A DNA stretch of 61,139 bases, taken from positions 1 through 61,139 of the forward strand of contig NZ_JACAOY010000011.1 in NCBI RefSeq assembly GCF_013385985.1, in the 5' to 3' direction. The translations under genes and the position numbers were made by a program. Shown here one piece after another: positions 10,014 through 19,765 of this stretch (position 1 is its first letter; every line of letters starts with the position of its first letter). This DNA comes from Pseudomonas sp. B6002. GTDB taxonomy: Bacteria > Pseudomonadota > Gammaproteobacteria > Pseudomonadales > Pseudomonadaceae. A model generated the notes under the pieces. That model did no database searches, was not told the origin of the DNA, and saw nothing but the letters and a program-made list of their open reading frames with translations.

Positions 10014-11272
10014 GCCTTGAAAAAGCGCGGCCAACCCTGCGCTCCGTCATCGGCCGAGGGCATTTGATCCTGGCGCTGGTGGCGGTGACGCTGGCGAGTG
10101 TCTCCCTGACCCTGCTCGGCGTGCTGGCGCTGCGGGTGTATGCCGAGCACAACCTGCACCTGATCGCGCGCTCCATCAACTACACCGTGGAGGCGGCGGT
10201 GGTGTTCAATGACAGCGCCGCGGCCACTGAGGCCCTGAGCCTGATTGCGTCCACCGAAGAGGTCGCCGAGGCCGAGGTGCAGGACGTGAATGGCAAGGTG
10301 CTCGCGCAATGGACTCGCCCGGAAACCGGCATGCTGTCGCGCGTCGAACTGGCGTTGGCCCATACCTTGCTCGAACAGCCGATCAATCAACCGATCCTTC
10401 ACCAGGGGCGAACCATCGGCAGCATTCACCTGACCGGCCATGGCGGCAGCTTGCTGCGCTTCTTGCTCAGCGGCCTGGCCGGGATCCTGATCTGTACGGC
10501 CCTCAGCGCGTGGGTCGCCTTGCACCTGGCGCGGCGCCTGTTGCGTGGCATCACCGGCCCTCTGCAGCGCCTCGCCTCCGTGGCTCACGCCGCGCGCAGC
10601 GAGCGCGATTTCGACCGCCGCGTGCCCCCTGCGCAAATCGCCGAACTCGATAGCCTGGGCAGCGACTTCAACGCGTTGCTCGGCGAGATGGAAGCCTGGC
10701 AAAGCCACCTGCAAAGTGAAAACGAATCCCTCGCCCACCAGGCCAACCACGACAGCCTCACCGGGCTGCCCAACCGCGCCTTTTTCGAAGGGCGGCTGAT
10801 TCGTGCCCTGCGCGGCGCGGCCAAGGCCAAGGAGCGGGTGGCGGTGTTGTATCTCGACAGCGACCGTTTCAAAGAAATCAACGACAGCTTTGGCCACGCC
10901 GCTGGCGATGCGGTGCTGGTGGCCGTCGCCGACCGCGTGCGGGCTCAACTGCGCGAAGATGACCTGGTGGCGCGCCTGGGCGGTGATGAGTTCGCCATCC
11001 TGCTCGCGCCCTTGCACAACGTGGAAGACGCCCAGCGCATCGCCGACAAAATCATTGCCAGCATGGACCTGCCGATCCCGGTGCCCGGCAACACCCAGGT
11101 GTTGACCTCACTCAGTATCGGCATTGCGATCTACCCCGATCATGGCGCCACGCCCGGCACCCTGCTCAATGCCGCCGACGCGGCGATGTACCAGGCCAAG
11201 CGTTTATCGTCCGGTGGCCAGCAAACGGCGGAGCCGGAGAGCCCCGTCGTCAACGTTCAACACAGGAGTTGA
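10010..11272 (+). CDS. yfiN: Membrane diguanylate cyclase YfiN/TpbB
   Basis: The 420-aa inner-membrane protein makes c-di-GMP. A transmembrane helix at about residues 17-45 is followed by a periplasmic sensor domain, a second helix near 150-170, a HAMP linker, and a GGDEF domain from about 230. The active-site signature RLGGDEFAILLA lies near residue 322 and is intact, so the enzyme should be active. An allosteric RxxD site five residues upstream is not obvious. Together with YfiR and YfiB it should link envelope state to biofilm formation. Confidence 0.93.
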   Translation: MSLEKARPTLRSVIGRGHLILALVAVTLASVSLTLLGVLALRVYAEHNLHLIARSINYTVEAAVVFNDSAAATEALSLIASTEEVAEAEVQDVNGKVLAQWTRPETGMLSRVELALAHTLLEQPINQPILHQGRTIGSIHLTGHGGSLLRFLLSGLAGILICTALSAWVALHLARRLLRGITGPLQRLASVAHAARSERDFDRRVPPAQIAELDSLGSDFNALLGEMEAWQSHLQSENESLAHQANHDSLTGLPNRAFFEGRLIRALRGAAKAKERVAVLYLDSDRFKEINDSFGHAAGDAVLVAVADRVRAQLREDDLVARLGGDEFAILLAPLHNVEDAQRIADKIIASMDLPIPVPGNTQVLTSLSIGIAIYPDHGATPGTLLNAADAAMYQAKRLSSGGQQTAEPESPVVNVQHRS

Positions 11273-11276
11273 TCCC

Positions 11277-11768
11277 TTGTTCTCGACCACGCGATTCATG
11301 TTTATCACCTTGCTGGTGGCGTTCCTTGCCCTCGGTGGCTGCCAGACAGCCCCGCAAAAAGGCCTGACCCCGGCCCAGGTCGCTGTGCTCAAGCAGCAAG
11401 GTTTCGAACTCACTGACGAAGGCTGGGCATTCGGCCTGTCCGGCAAAGTGCTGTTCGGCAGTGACGTCGAAACCCTCAACCAGCCCAGTACCGACATCGT
11501 CCAGCGTATCGGCAAGGCCCTGCTGGGCGTCGGTATCGAACGCGTGCGCGTCGACGGCCACACCGACGCCTCAGGTAAGGAAACCTACAACCAGCAACTG
11601 TCCCTGCGCCGCGCCAAAAGCGTGGCCACGGTGCTGCAAGGTGTAGGCATGAAAGAAGAAAACATCCAACTGCGCGGCCTGGGCAGCAGCGAACCGGTCG
11701 CGCCGAACACCACGGCAGCGGGGCGCACCGAAAATCGGCGAGTGTCGATTGTGGTGATTGCGGACTGA
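11277..11768 (+). CDS. yfiB: OmpA-family lipoprotein YfiB
   Basis: YfiB is the outer-membrane, peptidoglycan-binding lipoprotein that sequesters YfiR and so switches YfiN on. A lipobox LGGC follows a short hydrophobic leader, and the OmpA-like domain has VDGHTDASGKETYNQQLS and the LRRAKSV motif. The likely start is TTG at 11277, because AGGAG at 11263-11267 sits 9 bases upstream. An ATG at 11298 would shorten the leader and lacks such a site. The gene begins 4 bases after the yfiN stop. The mature protein has about 140 residues. Confidence 0.9.
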   Translation: MFSTTRFMFITLLVAFLALGGCQTAPQKGLTPAQVAVLKQQGFELTDEGWAFGLSGKVLFGSDVETLNQPSTDIVQRIGKALLGVGIERVRVDGHTDASGKETYNQQLSLRRAKSVATVLQGVGMKEENIQLRGLGSSEPVAPNTTAAGRTENRRVSIVVIAD

Positions 11769-11805
11769 ACCCGTCCCCCCAATCTCAATGTGAAACCCAA
11801 TCAAC

Positions 11806-11895
11806 TGTGGGAACTGGCTTGCCTGCGATAGCGGTGTCGCAGTACTGGATGTATTGACTGACACACTGCCATCGCAGGCAAGCCAGCTCCCACAG
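11806..11895. repeat. REP/REPIN palindrome (class CTGGCTTGCCTGCGAT)
   Basis: Inverted copies of GGGAACTGGCTTGCCTGCGA and its complement flank about 40 bases. It lies in the 311-base gap between yfiB and the DMT gene; the rest of the gap shows only the upstream region of that gene. Confidence 0.9.
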
Positions 11896-12079
11896 TTGGT
11901 TTGCGGTGTGCTTGAAACCGCGTTTGCTAAGTAATTTCTCCGTAGGAAAGCTCAGCCATGAAGAGCCTTGATGGCTAGGTTGATGAGGTTTCGCTTTTTC
12001 GCACGAGGTCGGCTTAGTTAAATGGCCGCTCTGAGTTGCCCCGAAGCTCATAACGTACATCCGCCACAAGTCGAGCCCC

Positions 12080-12928
12080 ATGGACAACTCCGATATTGCG
12101 ATCACGCTGGTCTTGATCTCTGCCTTCATGCACGCCACCTGGAACGCTGTTGTCCGCGCCGGCAGCAGTCGCTTCATGACCTTGGCCATGGTGGATGGCA
12201 CAGCGCTGGTGATATGCCTGTTGGCGCTGCCGCTTGTGAGCGCGCCGAGCCTCGATGTATGGGGCTACATCCTCGTCTCGGTGGGTCTCAATACGGTCTA
12301 TCGGTTGTTTCTGATCAAAGCCTATGAGACGGGGGATTTCGGTCAGGTGTACCCGGTGATGCGTGGGATACCGCCCGTGCTGGTCGCGCTGTTTTCCTAC
12401 TTTCTGTTGCATGAGCAGCTGTCACCCCAGGCGCTGGCGGGAGTGCTGCTGATTTGTGTGGGCATCATCAGCCTAACCTTTGTGCGCAGGATGACGGCGA
12501 AGATGTTCAAACCGATCCTGATGGCAACGTGTGCCGGAGCGTTTATCGCGGCTTACACGGTGGTGGACGCCAAAGGCGTAAGGGCCAGTGAGACGGTGTT
12601 GCAATACATCATCTACCTGACGGTGTTCCAGAGCATTCCGATCCCGGTGCTGGCGTTTTCCAGGGAGCGTTCAGCGTTGGCGAATGCGATCCGCGGGCAT
12701 TGGCGAGTCGGCGTGTTAGGCGGTGTTTTTTACCTGGCGTCTTACGGGTTGGTATTGTTTGCGTTGTCACTGGACGCGGTGGCCAAGGTCTCAGCGCTGC
12801 GGGAAACCAGTGTTATTATCGGCGCCATTATTGCCGCGCTGTTTTTTAAAGAACGGTTCGGTTGGCGACGGATGCTGTCGGCATTCATCATTGTTTGCGG
12901 GATCATCTCTATCAAAGTGAGCACCTGA
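12080..12928 (+). CDS. EamA/DMT-family transporter
   Basis: The 282-aa, very hydrophobic protein shows about ten membrane helices in two EamA repeats (DNSDIAITLVLISAFMHATW at the N-terminus, second repeat near residue 150). EamA members of the drug/metabolite transporter superfamily usually export amino acids, purines or related metabolites; the substrate here is not readable. The gene overlaps the next LysR gene (TGATG), so the regulator may control this exporter. Confidence 0.85.
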   Translation: MDNSDIAITLVLISAFMHATWNAVVRAGSSRFMTLAMVDGTALVICLLALPLVSAPSLDVWGYILVSVGLNTVYRLFLIKAYETGDFGQVYPVMRGIPPVLVALFSYFLLHEQLSPQALAGVLLICVGIISLTFVRRMTAKMFKPILMATCAGAFIAAYTVVDAKGVRASETVLQYIIYLTVFQSIPIPVLAFSRERSALANAIRGHWRVGVLGGVFYLASYGLVLFALSLDAVAKVSALRETSVIIGAIIAALFFKERFGWRRMLSAFIIVCGIISIKVST

Positions 12929-13875
12929 TGGCCCAGCGTCCGCCTCCCACACCGATGCTTCAAGCCTTCGTCAGCGCTGCGCAAACCGGTAGTTTTGCGC
13001 GTGCGGCGTCGGAGCTTAACCTTACCGCGAGTGCCATCAGCCATCAGATTGCAGGCCTGGAGGAGTGGTGGGGCGTGCAGTTGTTTGAGCGGCATTCACG
13101 CGGCGTCAAGCTGACGTCCGCGGGGCAGGCGTTGTTGCCGGTTACCGATGGATTTTTCAAGGCACTGGATGGGGTGCTGCATTCACTCAACCCTTCAAAG
13201 CCCCGACCGCTGTACCTCTCCTGCACATCTTCCCTCTGTTCGACGTGGTTGATCCCCAGGATGCACGGCTCTCACACCGAGGCCTCGTTCAACCTTGATC
13301 TGGTGTTGACCAGCGTCGACATCAACAGCGCCAGCCTGGAAGCGCATCAATACGATGTCGCTGTGGTGATGGGGCACGGCGATTACCCGGATCATCATGT
13401 TGAACTGCTGATGCGTGACGCGGTGTTCCCCGTTTGCTCGCCGGAATTTCTACAGTTGAAAGGGGATATTGCGCCGGGTGAAGTCGCCCAATACCCGCTG
13501 ATTCATCGGGTGGACGATCAGGTGTGTCCGGGGTGGGAAAGCTGGTTTGCGTTTCAGGGGCTGACGGCGCCGCCTTATCACCATGGACCGAGATTTCCCG
13601 ATTCGAGCCTGGCGATCAGTCTGGCGGTAAGGGGCACAGGGATCGCACTGGGCAGGACTGCGTTGGTGTATGACCAATTGGAAAACGGTGCATTGGTTGC
13701 GTTGAAAAGCCCCGTGATGATGTCCCCTGCGGCCTACTACATCATTTGTCGAAATGGGCGGCAGTCAGAGCCGGATATTGCTCGGCTGATTGAATGGCTC
13801 AAGACGCGTGCGGGTGAGTTCCTGCGCGACGTTCGAGCTCGTTATCCGAATATTGCCGGGGCTGGTACGGTGTAA
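12928..13875 (+). CDS. LysR-family regulator, GcvA-like
   Basis: The 315-aa protein has an N-terminal winged helix-turn-helix (LQAFVSAAQTGSFARAASEL, then TASAISHQIAGLE) and a C-terminal substrate-binding domain. The helix pattern and the FERHSRGVKLTSAGQ stretch resemble GcvA-type members. The ATG at 12928 overlaps the transporter stop by one base, which favours it over the upstream in-frame opening. The likely target is the co-transcribed DMT exporter; the effector is unknown. Confidence 0.85.
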   Translation: MAQRPPPTPMLQAFVSAAQTGSFARAASELNLTASAISHQIAGLEEWWGVQLFERHSRGVKLTSAGQALLPVTDGFFKALDGVLHSLNPSKPRPLYLSCTSSLCSTWLIPRMHGSHTEASFNLDLVLTSVDINSASLEAHQYDVAVVMGHGDYPDHHVELLMRDAVFPVCSPEFLQLKGDIAPGEVAQYPLIHRVDDQVCPGWESWFAFQGLTAPPYHHGPRFPDSSLAISLAVRGTGIALGRTALVYDQLENGALVALKSPVMMSPAAYYIICRNGRQSEPDIARLIEWLKTRAGEFLRDVRARYPNIAGAGTV

Positions 13876-13914
13876 GTCTATGAACGATGTGACGCTTACC
13901 TGTAGGGCTGCGTT

Positions 13915-14862
13915 TTAATCCGCGAACCGCATCTCCCGTGTCTCCCCCATCAACAACCCCTGGTTCTGCTCCGTCACTTCCCTGATGTAGTCCCACAACA
14001 ACGTTATCCGCTTCAACTTGCGCAAATCCTCCCGGCAATACATCCAAAATTGCCGCGTAATCGCTATCTGCTCCCCCAGCACCGGCAACAACCGTGGATC
14101 CTGCGCCGCTAAAAAGCACGGCAATATCGCCATGGACCGCCCCTGCTGCGCCGCCACGTACTGCGCGATCACGCTGGTACTGCGCAAACTGGCGCTGGCG
14201 CCGGGCACCACGTTGGCCAGGTACAGCAGCTCTGAGCTGAACGCCAAGTCATCCACATAGCTGATAAACGGGTGTTCGGCCAAATCCGCCGGTTTACGGA
14301 TCGGCGGGTGTTGGTCCAGGTATTCCTGGGTGGCATACAGCTGCAATTTGTAATCACACAGTTTGCAGCACACATAGGGCCCGTGTTCCGGCCGTTCCAG
14401 GGCGATGACGATGTCGGCTTCGCGCTTGGACAGGCTGATGAAGTGGGGCAGGGGCAGGATGTCCACCGAGATGGCGGGGTAGGTGTCGACGAAGTGGCTT
14501 AACTGCGGGGTGACGAAGAAGCTGCCGAACCCTTCGGTGCAGCCCATGCGTACGTGCCCAGACAGCGCCACGCCCGAGCCGGAGACTTGCTCACAGGCCA
14601 TGTGCAAAGTGCTTTCGATGGACTCGGCGTAACCCAGCAAACGCTGGCCCTCGTTGGTGAGCACGAAGCCATTGGTCCGGGATTTTTCGAACAGCAGCGT
14701 ACCGAGGGACACTTCCAGTGAGCTGATGCGCCGCGACACCGTGGTGTAGTCCACCGCCAGGCGCTTGGCCGCCACGCTGGCCTTGCGGGTGCGGGCCACT
14801 TCGAGGAAAAACTTCAGGTCATCCCAGTTCAGGGCGCCCAGGGACGTGATGTTTTTTTGCAT
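13915..14862 (-). CDS. LysR-family regulator divergent from mmsA
   Basis: The 315-aa protein has a LysR DNA-binding domain ([20 protein letters not shown], then [11 protein letters not shown]) and a periplasmic-binding-like effector domain. The ATG at 14862 (MQKNITSLG) was chosen because the helix-turn-helix follows at the usual distance; 27 upstream codons are open but look unlike LysR. It is divergent from mmsA with a 129-base gap, so it probably regulates mmsAB. P. aeruginosa uses an AraC-type MmsR there. Confidence 0.85.
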   Translation of the reverse strand: MQKNITSLGALNWDDLKFFLEVARTRKASVAAKRLAVDYTTVSRRISSLEVSLGTLLFEKSRTNGFVLTNEGQRLLGYAESIESTLHMACEQVSGSGVALSGHVRMGCTEGFGSFFVTPQLSHFVDTYPAISVDILPLPHFISLSKREADIVIALERPEHGPYVCCKLCDYKLQLYATQEYLDQHPPIRKPADLAEHPFISYVDDLAFSSELLYLANVVPGASASLRSTSVIAQYVAAQQGRSMAILPCFLAAQDPRLLPVLGEQIAITRQFWMYCREDLRKLKRITLLWDYIREVTEQNQGLLMGETREMRFAD

Positions 14863-14884
14863 ATTGGTCCGGCTTTTATGTGCG

Positions 14885-14913
14885 TTCTTATTAGAGATTT
14901 GCACATCTATACT
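14885..14913 (+). promoter_or_regulatory. Candidate sigma-70 promoter of mmsA
   Basis: TTCTTA at 14885-14890 and TATACT at 14908-14913 are separated by 17 bases, in the gap between the LysR gene and mmsA. The -10 is good and the -35 weak, as expected for an activated promoter. The call rests on pattern only. Confidence 0.45.
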
Positions 14914-14991
14914 CGAAAAACAGTCCGAACGCCTCATTTCCAAGGCGATTCACGCGCCTTGTCTCTGCATAACTACAAGATTGGAGACCAC

Positions 14992-16509
14992 ATGAACGCA
15001 TCTGCCGATATTTCCGTGCAACAGGTCAAGCTGCTGATCAACGGTGAGTGGGTCGAGTCCAAGACCACCGAGTGGCACGACATCGTCAACCCGGCCACCC
15101 AAGAGGTGCTGGCCAAAGTCCCTTTTGCCACCGCCGGTGAAGTCAATGCCGCCATCGACGCCGCCCATCGCGCCTTCCAGACCTGGAAGCTGACGCCGAT
15201 CGGCGCGCGCATGCGCATCATGCTCAAGCTGCAAGCCTTGATCCGCGAACATTCCAAGCGCATCGCCGTGGTCCTCAGCGCCGAGCAGGGCAAGACCATT
15301 GCCGATGCCGAGGGCGATATTTTCCGTGGCCTGGAAGTGGTGGAGCACGCCTGCTCCATCGGCACCCTGCAAATGGGCGAGTTCGCCGAGAACGTCGCCG
15401 GGGGCGTCGACACCTACACCCTGCGCCAACCCATCGGCGTGTGCGCCGGCATCACCCCGTTCAACTTCCCGGCGATGATCCCGCTGTGGATGTTCCCGAT
15501 GGCCATCGCCTGCGGTAACACCTTCGTGCTCAAACCGTCCGAGCAGGACCCGTTGTCGACGATGTTGCTGGTGGAGCTGGCGCTGGAAGCCGGTGTGCCG
15601 GCTGGCGTGCTCAACGTGGTGCACGGTGGCAAGGACGTGGTGGATGCGCTGTGCACCCACAAAGACATCAAGGCCGTATCCTTCGTCGGCTCGACCGCCG
15701 TGGGCACTCACGTCTACGACCTGGCCGGCAAACACGGCAAGCGTGTGCAATCGATGATGGGCGCCAAGAACCACGCCGTGGTGCTGCCGGATGCCAACCG
15801 CGAACACACCCTCAATGCCCTGGTCGGCGCCGGTTTTGGCGCGGCGGGCCAGCGCTGCATGGCCACTTCGGTGGTGGTGCTGGTGGGCGCGTCCAAGCAA
15901 TGGCTGCCGGACCTGAAAGCATTGGCGCAGAAACTCAAGGTCAATGCCGGCAGCGAAGCGGGCACGGATGTCGGCCCGGTGATCTCCAAGCGCGCCAAGG
16001 CACGCATCCTGGACCTGATCGAAAGCGGCGTGAAAGAAGGCGCCAAGCTGGAGCTGGACGGCCGCGACATCAAGGTGCCGGGCTTCGAGCAAGGCAACTT
16101 TGTCGGCCCGACCTTGTTCTCGGGCGTGACTACCGACATGCAGATCTACACCCAGGAAATCTTCGGCCCGGTGCTGGTGGTGATCGAGGTTGCGACCTTG
16201 GATGAAGCCATCGCCCTGGTCAACGCCAACCCGTTCGGCAACGGCACCGGCCTGTTCACCCAGAGCGGCGCGGCGGCGCGCAAGTTCCAGAGCGAAATCG
16301 ACGTGGGCCAGGTCGGCATCAACATCCCGATCCCGGTGCCGGTGCCGTTCTTCAGCTTCACCGGCTCCCGTGGTTCCAAGCTTGGCGACCTGGGCCCGTA
16401 CGGCAAACAAGTGGTGCAGTTCTACACCCAGACCAAGACCGTCACCAGCCGTTGGTTCGACGACGACACGGTCAACGATGGCGTCAACACCACCATCAAC
16501 CTGCGCTGA
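14992..16509 (+). CDS. mmsA: CoA-acylating methylmalonate-semialdehyde dehydrogenase
   Basis: MmsA oxidises methylmalonate (or malonate) semialdehyde to propionyl-CoA (or acetyl-CoA) with NAD and CoA, late in valine and inositol breakdown. The 505-aa protein has the aldehyde dehydrogenase fold: the substrate/NAD region [30 protein letters not shown], and the catalytic cysteine in GQRCMATS at about residue 289. The ATG at 14992 has GGAGA 6-10 bases upstream; the longer opening from 14857 lacks family similarity. It is followed 15 bases later by mmsB. Confidence 0.95.
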   Translation: MNASADISVQQVKLLINGEWVESKTTEWHDIVNPATQEVLAKVPFATAGEVNAAIDAAHRAFQTWKLTPIGARMRIMLKLQALIREHSKRIAVVLSAEQGKTIADAEGDIFRGLEVVEHACSIGTLQMGEFAENVAGGVDTYTLRQPIGVCAGITPFNFPAMIPLWMFPMAIACGNTFVLKPSEQDPLSTMLLVELALEAGVPAGVLNVVHGGKDVVDALCTHKDIKAVSFVGSTAVGTHVYDLAGKHGKRVQSMMGAKNHAVVLPDANREHTLNALVGAGFGAAGQRCMATSVVVLVGASKQWLPDLKALAQKLKVNAGSEAGTDVGPVISKRAKARILDLIESGVKEGAKLELDGRDIKVPGFEQGNFVGPTLFSGVTTDMQIYTQEIFGPVLVVIEVATLDEAIALVNANPFGNGTGLFTQSGAAARKFQSEIDVGQVGINIPIPVPVPFFSFTGSRGSKLGDLGPYGKQVVQFYTQTKTVTSRWFDDDTVNDGVNTTINLR

Positions 16510-16524
16510 CTCCGGGAGACGACC

Positions 16525-17412
16525 ATGAAGATTGCATTTATCGGCCTGGGCAACATGGGTGCGCCCATGGCCCGCAACCTGATCAAGGCCGGCCACGTGC
16601 TGAACCTGTTCGACCTGAACCAAGCCGTGCTCAAGGAACTGGCCGAACTGGGCGGCACCATCAGCTATTCACCGCGTGATGCGGCCACCGGCGCTGAACT
16701 GGTGATCACCATGCTGCCCGCCGCCGCCCATGTGCGCAGCGTGTGGCTGAATGAAGACGGCGTACTCGCCGGCATTGGCAAAGGCGTGCCGGCGGTGGAT
16801 TGCAGCACCATCGACCCGCAGACCATCCGCGACGTCGCGACAGTGGCGGCCAAGCAAGGTGTGGCCGTGGCCGACGCCCCCGTCTCCGGAGGCACCGGCG
16901 GCGCCGCGGCAGGGACGTTGACCTTCATGGTCGGCGCCACCGCGGACCTGTTCGCCACCCTGCAACCGGTGCTGGCGCAGATGGGCCGCAACATCGTGCA
17001 CTGCGGCGACGTAGGCACCGGGCAAATCGCCAAGATCTGCAACAACCTGCTGTTGGGGATCAGCATGGTCGGCGTCAGCGAAGCCATGGCTTTGGGCGAC
17101 GCATTGGGCATCGACACCCAGGTGCTGGCGGGGATCATCAACAGCTCGACCGGGCGTTGCTGGAGTTCTGACACCTACAACCCGTGGCCCGGCGTGATTG
17201 AAACGGCGCCGTCGTCCCGTGGCTATACCGGTGGGTTTGGCGCCGACCTAATGCTCAAGGACCTGGGCCTGGCCACCGAAGCTGCGCGTCAGGCCAAGCA
17301 ACCGGTGATTCTCGGCGCCGTGGCCCAGCAGTTGTATCAATCGATGAGCCAGCGCGGGGAAGGGGGCAAGGACTTCTCGGCGATCATCAACAGCTATCGC
17401 AAGCCCAAATAG
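16525..17412 (+). CDS. mmsB: 3-hydroxyisobutyrate dehydrogenase
   Basis: The 295-aa NAD-dependent enzyme oxidises 3-hydroxyisobutyrate to methylmalonate semialdehyde, the substrate of MmsA. The Rossmann motif GLGNMG is at residues 7-12, the substrate-binding DAPVSGGTGGA near 118, and the catalytic-lysine segment GQIAKICNNLLL near 167. It is co-transcribed with mmsA (CGGGAGA ribosome site) and ends at a strong terminator. Confidence 0.95.
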   Translation: MKIAFIGLGNMGAPMARNLIKAGHVLNLFDLNQAVLKELAELGGTISYSPRDAATGAELVITMLPAAAHVRSVWLNEDGVLAGIGKGVPAVDCSTIDPQTIRDVATVAAKQGVAVADAPVSGGTGGAAAGTLTFMVGATADLFATLQPVLAQMGRNIVHCGDVGTGQIAKICNNLLLGISMVGVSEAMALGDALGIDTQVLAGIINSSTGRCWSSDTYNPWPGVIETAPSSRGYTGGFGADLMLKDLGLATEAARQAKQPVILGAVAQQLYQSMSQRGEGGKDFSAIINSYRKPK

Positions 17413-17420
17413 GGGCGTTT

Positions 17421-17455
17421 CCGGGAACCCACCGTGGGTGGGTTCCCGGGTTTTT
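17421..17455 (+). terminator. Rho-independent terminator after mmsAB
   Basis: A 10-bp stem (CCGGGAACCC / GGGTTCCCGG) is followed by a run of five T. It could also serve the convergent cupin gene. Confidence 0.8.
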
Positions 17456-17460
17456 GCGGC

Positions 17461-17805
17461 TCAAGCAAACACAAAATACTTACGCACCGTCTCAACCACT
17501 TCCCACGTCCCCTTCATCCCTGGCTCCACCACGAAGATATCCCCAGCCCGCAGGTGAATCGGCTCCAGGCCTTCCGGGGTGATGATGCAGTAGCCTTCCT
17601 GGAAGTGGCAGTATTCCCACTTCACGTAGTCCACGTACCACTTGCCCGGGGTGCAGATCCAGGTGCCCATGATCTTGCTGCCGTCTTCGCTGGTGTAGGC
17701 GTTGAGGTTGACGGTGTGCGGGTCGCCTTCGAGTTTTTCCCATTTACAGGCGTCCAGGACCGGCAAGGGGTGGGTGTCGCGCAGTACGGTGATGGGCTTG
17801 GACAT
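17461..17805 (-). CDS. Small single-domain cupin protein
   Basis: The 114-aa cytosolic protein has a cupin fold of the DUF861/EutQ type: GTWICTPGKWYVDYVKWEYC, then EGYCIITPEG, then LRAGDIFVVEPGMKGTWEV. The usual two-histidine cupin metal site is not evident, so a catalytic role is uncertain. It is convergent with mmsB and 318 bases from the kynB start on the other strand. The ATG at 17805 follows GGAGAC. Function is unknown; such proteins often sit beside amino-acid catabolic genes. Confidence 0.75.
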   Translation of the reverse strand: MSKPITVLRDTHPLPVLDACKWEKLEGDPHTVNLNAYTSEDGSKIMGTWICTPGKWYVDYVKWEYCHFQEGYCIITPEGLEPIHLRAGDIFVVEPGMKGTWEVVETVRKYFVFA

Positions 17806-17922
17806 GATGTCTCCAGGGCAGGGAATGGAAAGAGCCACCCTAAGGCCTTGGGCTTAGCAACAGTGGTCTGAACTCGACATCGGGATGCCCAGAAGCGCAG
17901 GTCCTGCACAATGCCAAACCCC

Positions 17923-17986
17923 GTAGGAGCCGGCTTGCCGGCGATGGCGCCCTTCAGAACGCCATCGCCGGCAAGCCGGCTCCTAC
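17923..17986. repeat. REP/REPIN palindrome (class GCCGGCTTGCCGGCGAT)
   Basis: GTAGGAGCCGGCTTGCCGGC and its exact inverted copy flank a short spacer, in the 318-base gap between the cupin gene and kynB. Confidence 0.92.
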
Positions 17987-18057
17987 AATTGAAATATCCA
18001 ATCACGAATAGCGCATTTCTTCGCAGTAAGTACGAAAGATTTCCGTCCCGGCGCCAG

Positions 18058-18078
18058 AATTCGCAAGAAAATTCGCAA
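18058..18078. promoter_or_regulatory. Tandem AATTCGCAA repeats upstream of kynBA (possible KynR site)
   Basis: AATTCGCAA occurs at 18058-18066 and 18070-18078, a 12-base period, 46 bases before the kynB start. AATTCG also occurs before kynU. The tryptophan genes are controlled by the Lrp-type KynR in P. aeruginosa, so this is a candidate operator; the link is inference. Confidence 0.4.
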
Positions 18079-18123
18079 CAGGCCCTCGTATCATTCACCC
18101 CAGTAACCGCCGAGAGCCTTCAG

Positions 18124-18774
18124 ATGAACCCAATAAAAACGTGGTGGGATATCAGCCCGCCCTTGAGCACGGCGACCCCGACCTGGCCGGGAGATACGCC
18201 GTTCCAGGAAGAGCGCGTGTGGCAGTTTGGTCCGGAGTGCCCGGTGAATGTGGGGCGCATCACCTTGTCGCCGCACACCGGCGCCCACGTGGACGCACCG
18301 CTGCATTACAGCGCCGACGGCGCGCCGATTGGCGAGGTGTCGCTGGACGTGTACATGGGCCCGTGCCGCGTGCTGCATTGCCTGGGCAGCGGCGCCCTGG
18401 TGCAGCCGCATCAGCTGGAAGGGCGTGTGGATAACTTGCCGGAGCGCGTGCTGCTGCGCACTTATCCACAAGCGCCGCTGACCGAATGGGATTCGAACTT
18501 CACCGCCATCGCCCCGCAAACCATCGAGCTGCTCGCCAGCCTGGGCGTGCGTTTGATCGGCATCGACACCCCGTCCCTGGACCCGCAGCAGTCCAAGACC
18601 ATGGATTCGCACAACGCCGTGGCGCGCCATGGCATGGCGGTTCTCGAAGGCATCGTGCTCGACGACGTACCGGAGGGCGACTATGAACTGATCGCCCTGC
18701 CGCTGCGATTTGCCAACCTCGACGCCAGCCCGGTCCGCGCCATTCTCCGCCCGCTCAAGGAGCCCACGCGATGA
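18124..18774 (+). CDS. kynB: Kynurenine formamidase
   Basis: KynB hydrolyses N-formylkynurenine to kynurenine and formate, step two of tryptophan breakdown. The 216-aa protein belongs to the cyclase family of metal-dependent amidohydrolases; the metal-binding signature [12 protein letters not shown] begins at about residue 51, and [20 protein letters not shown] is near 143. The ATG at 18124 gives the family length; the longer opening from 17911 runs through a REP. It overlaps kynA by 4 bases (ATGA). Confidence 0.95.
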   Translation: MNPIKTWWDISPPLSTATPTWPGDTPFQEERVWQFGPECPVNVGRITLSPHTGAHVDAPLHYSADGAPIGEVSLDVYMGPCRVLHCLGSGALVQPHQLEGRVDNLPERVLLRTYPQAPLTEWDSNFTAIAPQTIELLASLGVRLIGIDTPSLDPQQSKTMDSHNAVARHGMAVLEGIVLDDVPEGDYELIALPLRFANLDASPVRAILRPLKEPTR

Positions 18775-19628
18775 GCCAATGCCCTTTCTCTGCTGATTAT
18801 CAGCCGCCCGAAGAATGGCATAACGCCGAACTGAATTTTTCCGAGTCCATGAGCTACGGCGATTACCTGGACCTGGGCAAAGTCCTCAGTGCCCAACACC
18901 CGCTGTCGCCGGACCACAACGAAATGCTCTTCATCATCCAGCACCAGACGTCCGAGCTGTGGATGAAACTCATGCTCCACGAACTCAAGGCCGCCCGCGA
19001 ACACGTGCGCCTGGGCGAGTTGCCGCCGGCGTTCAAGATGCTGGCGCGGGTGTCGCGGATCTTCGACCAACTGGTGCACGCCTGGGCAGTACTGGCGACC
19101 ATGACGCCGTCGGAGTACAAGGCGATCCGCCCGTTCCTGGGGCAGTCGTCGGGGTTCCAGTCGTTCCAGTACCGCGAGATCGAATTCATCCTCGGCAATA
19201 AAAGCGCGGCGCTGTTACGGCCCCACGCCCATCGGCCAGAGCTGTTGAACGAGTTGAAAGTGGCGATTGCCACGCCGTCGCTGTATGACGAGGCGATCAA
19301 CCTGATGGCCAAGGCCGGCCTGGCGATTGACCCGAAACGCGCCGAACGCGACCCGACGGCGCCGACGGTACACGATGACTCCGTGGAGGCGGCGTGGCGT
19401 GAGGTGTATCGCGACCCGAGCCGTTATTGGGATTTGTATCAGTTGGCCGAGAAATTTATCGACCTGGAGGACTCGTTCCGCCAGTGGCGTTTCCGCCATG
19501 TGACGACGGTGGAACGGATCATTGGCTTCCAGCCGGGCACCGGCGGCACCGAGGGCGTGGGGTATTTGCGCAAGATGCTCGACACCGTGCTGTTCCCGGA
19601 ACTCTGGCGAGTACGCTCCACGCTCTAA
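18771..19628 (+). CDS. kynA: Tryptophan 2,3-dioxygenase
   Basis: KynA is the haem enzyme that opens the tryptophan indole ring to N-formylkynurenine. The 285-aa protein has the proximal/active-site region [18 protein letters not shown] near residue 58, [13 protein letters not shown] near 127, and the C-terminal [17 protein letters not shown] that closes over substrate. It is translationally coupled to kynB and followed at once by a terminator, so kynBA is a two-gene operon. Confidence 0.97.
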   Translation: MSQCPFSADYQPPEEWHNAELNFSESMSYGDYLDLGKVLSAQHPLSPDHNEMLFIIQHQTSELWMKLMLHELKAAREHVRLGELPPAFKMLARVSRIFDQLVHAWAVLATMTPSEYKAIRPFLGQSSGFQSFQYREIEFILGNKSAALLRPHAHRPELLNELKVAIATPSLYDEAINLMAKAGLAIDPKRAERDPTAPTVHDDSVEAAWREVYRDPSRYWDLYQLAEKFIDLEDSFRQWRFRHVTTVERIIGFQPGTGGTEGVGYLRKMLDTVLFPELWRVRSTL

Positions 19629-19630
19629 AC

Positions 19631-19661
19631 AAAAAAGCCCCGGATTACCGGGGCTTTTTAT
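19631..19661 (+). terminator. Rho-independent terminator after kynBA
   Basis: AGCCCCGG-ATTA-CCGGGGCT is flanked by an A-run and a T-run, so it may work in both directions. Confidence 0.85.
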
Positions 19662-19680
19662 TGGTTGAAACACACCCTTT

Positions 19681-19761
19681 GTAGGAGCCCGGCTTGCCGG
19701 CGATGGCGTCTTCGATATCGGCGCAAGGCTTGAGGCCCATCGCCGGCAAGCCGGCTCCTAC
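19681..19761. repeat. REP/REPIN palindrome (class GCCGGCTTGCCGGCGAT)
   Basis: Inverted copies of GTAGGAGCCGGCTTGCCGGC (the left one with an extra C) lie between the convergent kynA and permease genes. Confidence 0.9.
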
Positions 19762-19765
19762 AAGG

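Noticed and set aside
11806-11895. REP palindromes as CRISPR repeats or tRNA-like genes
   Set aside because: Repeats are inverted pairs at scattered intergenic sites, with no regular spacers or cas genes.
14950-16623. 557-codon open frame antisense to mmsA
   Set aside because: It is His/Gln/Arg-rich low-complexity shadow sequence with no ribosome site or domain.
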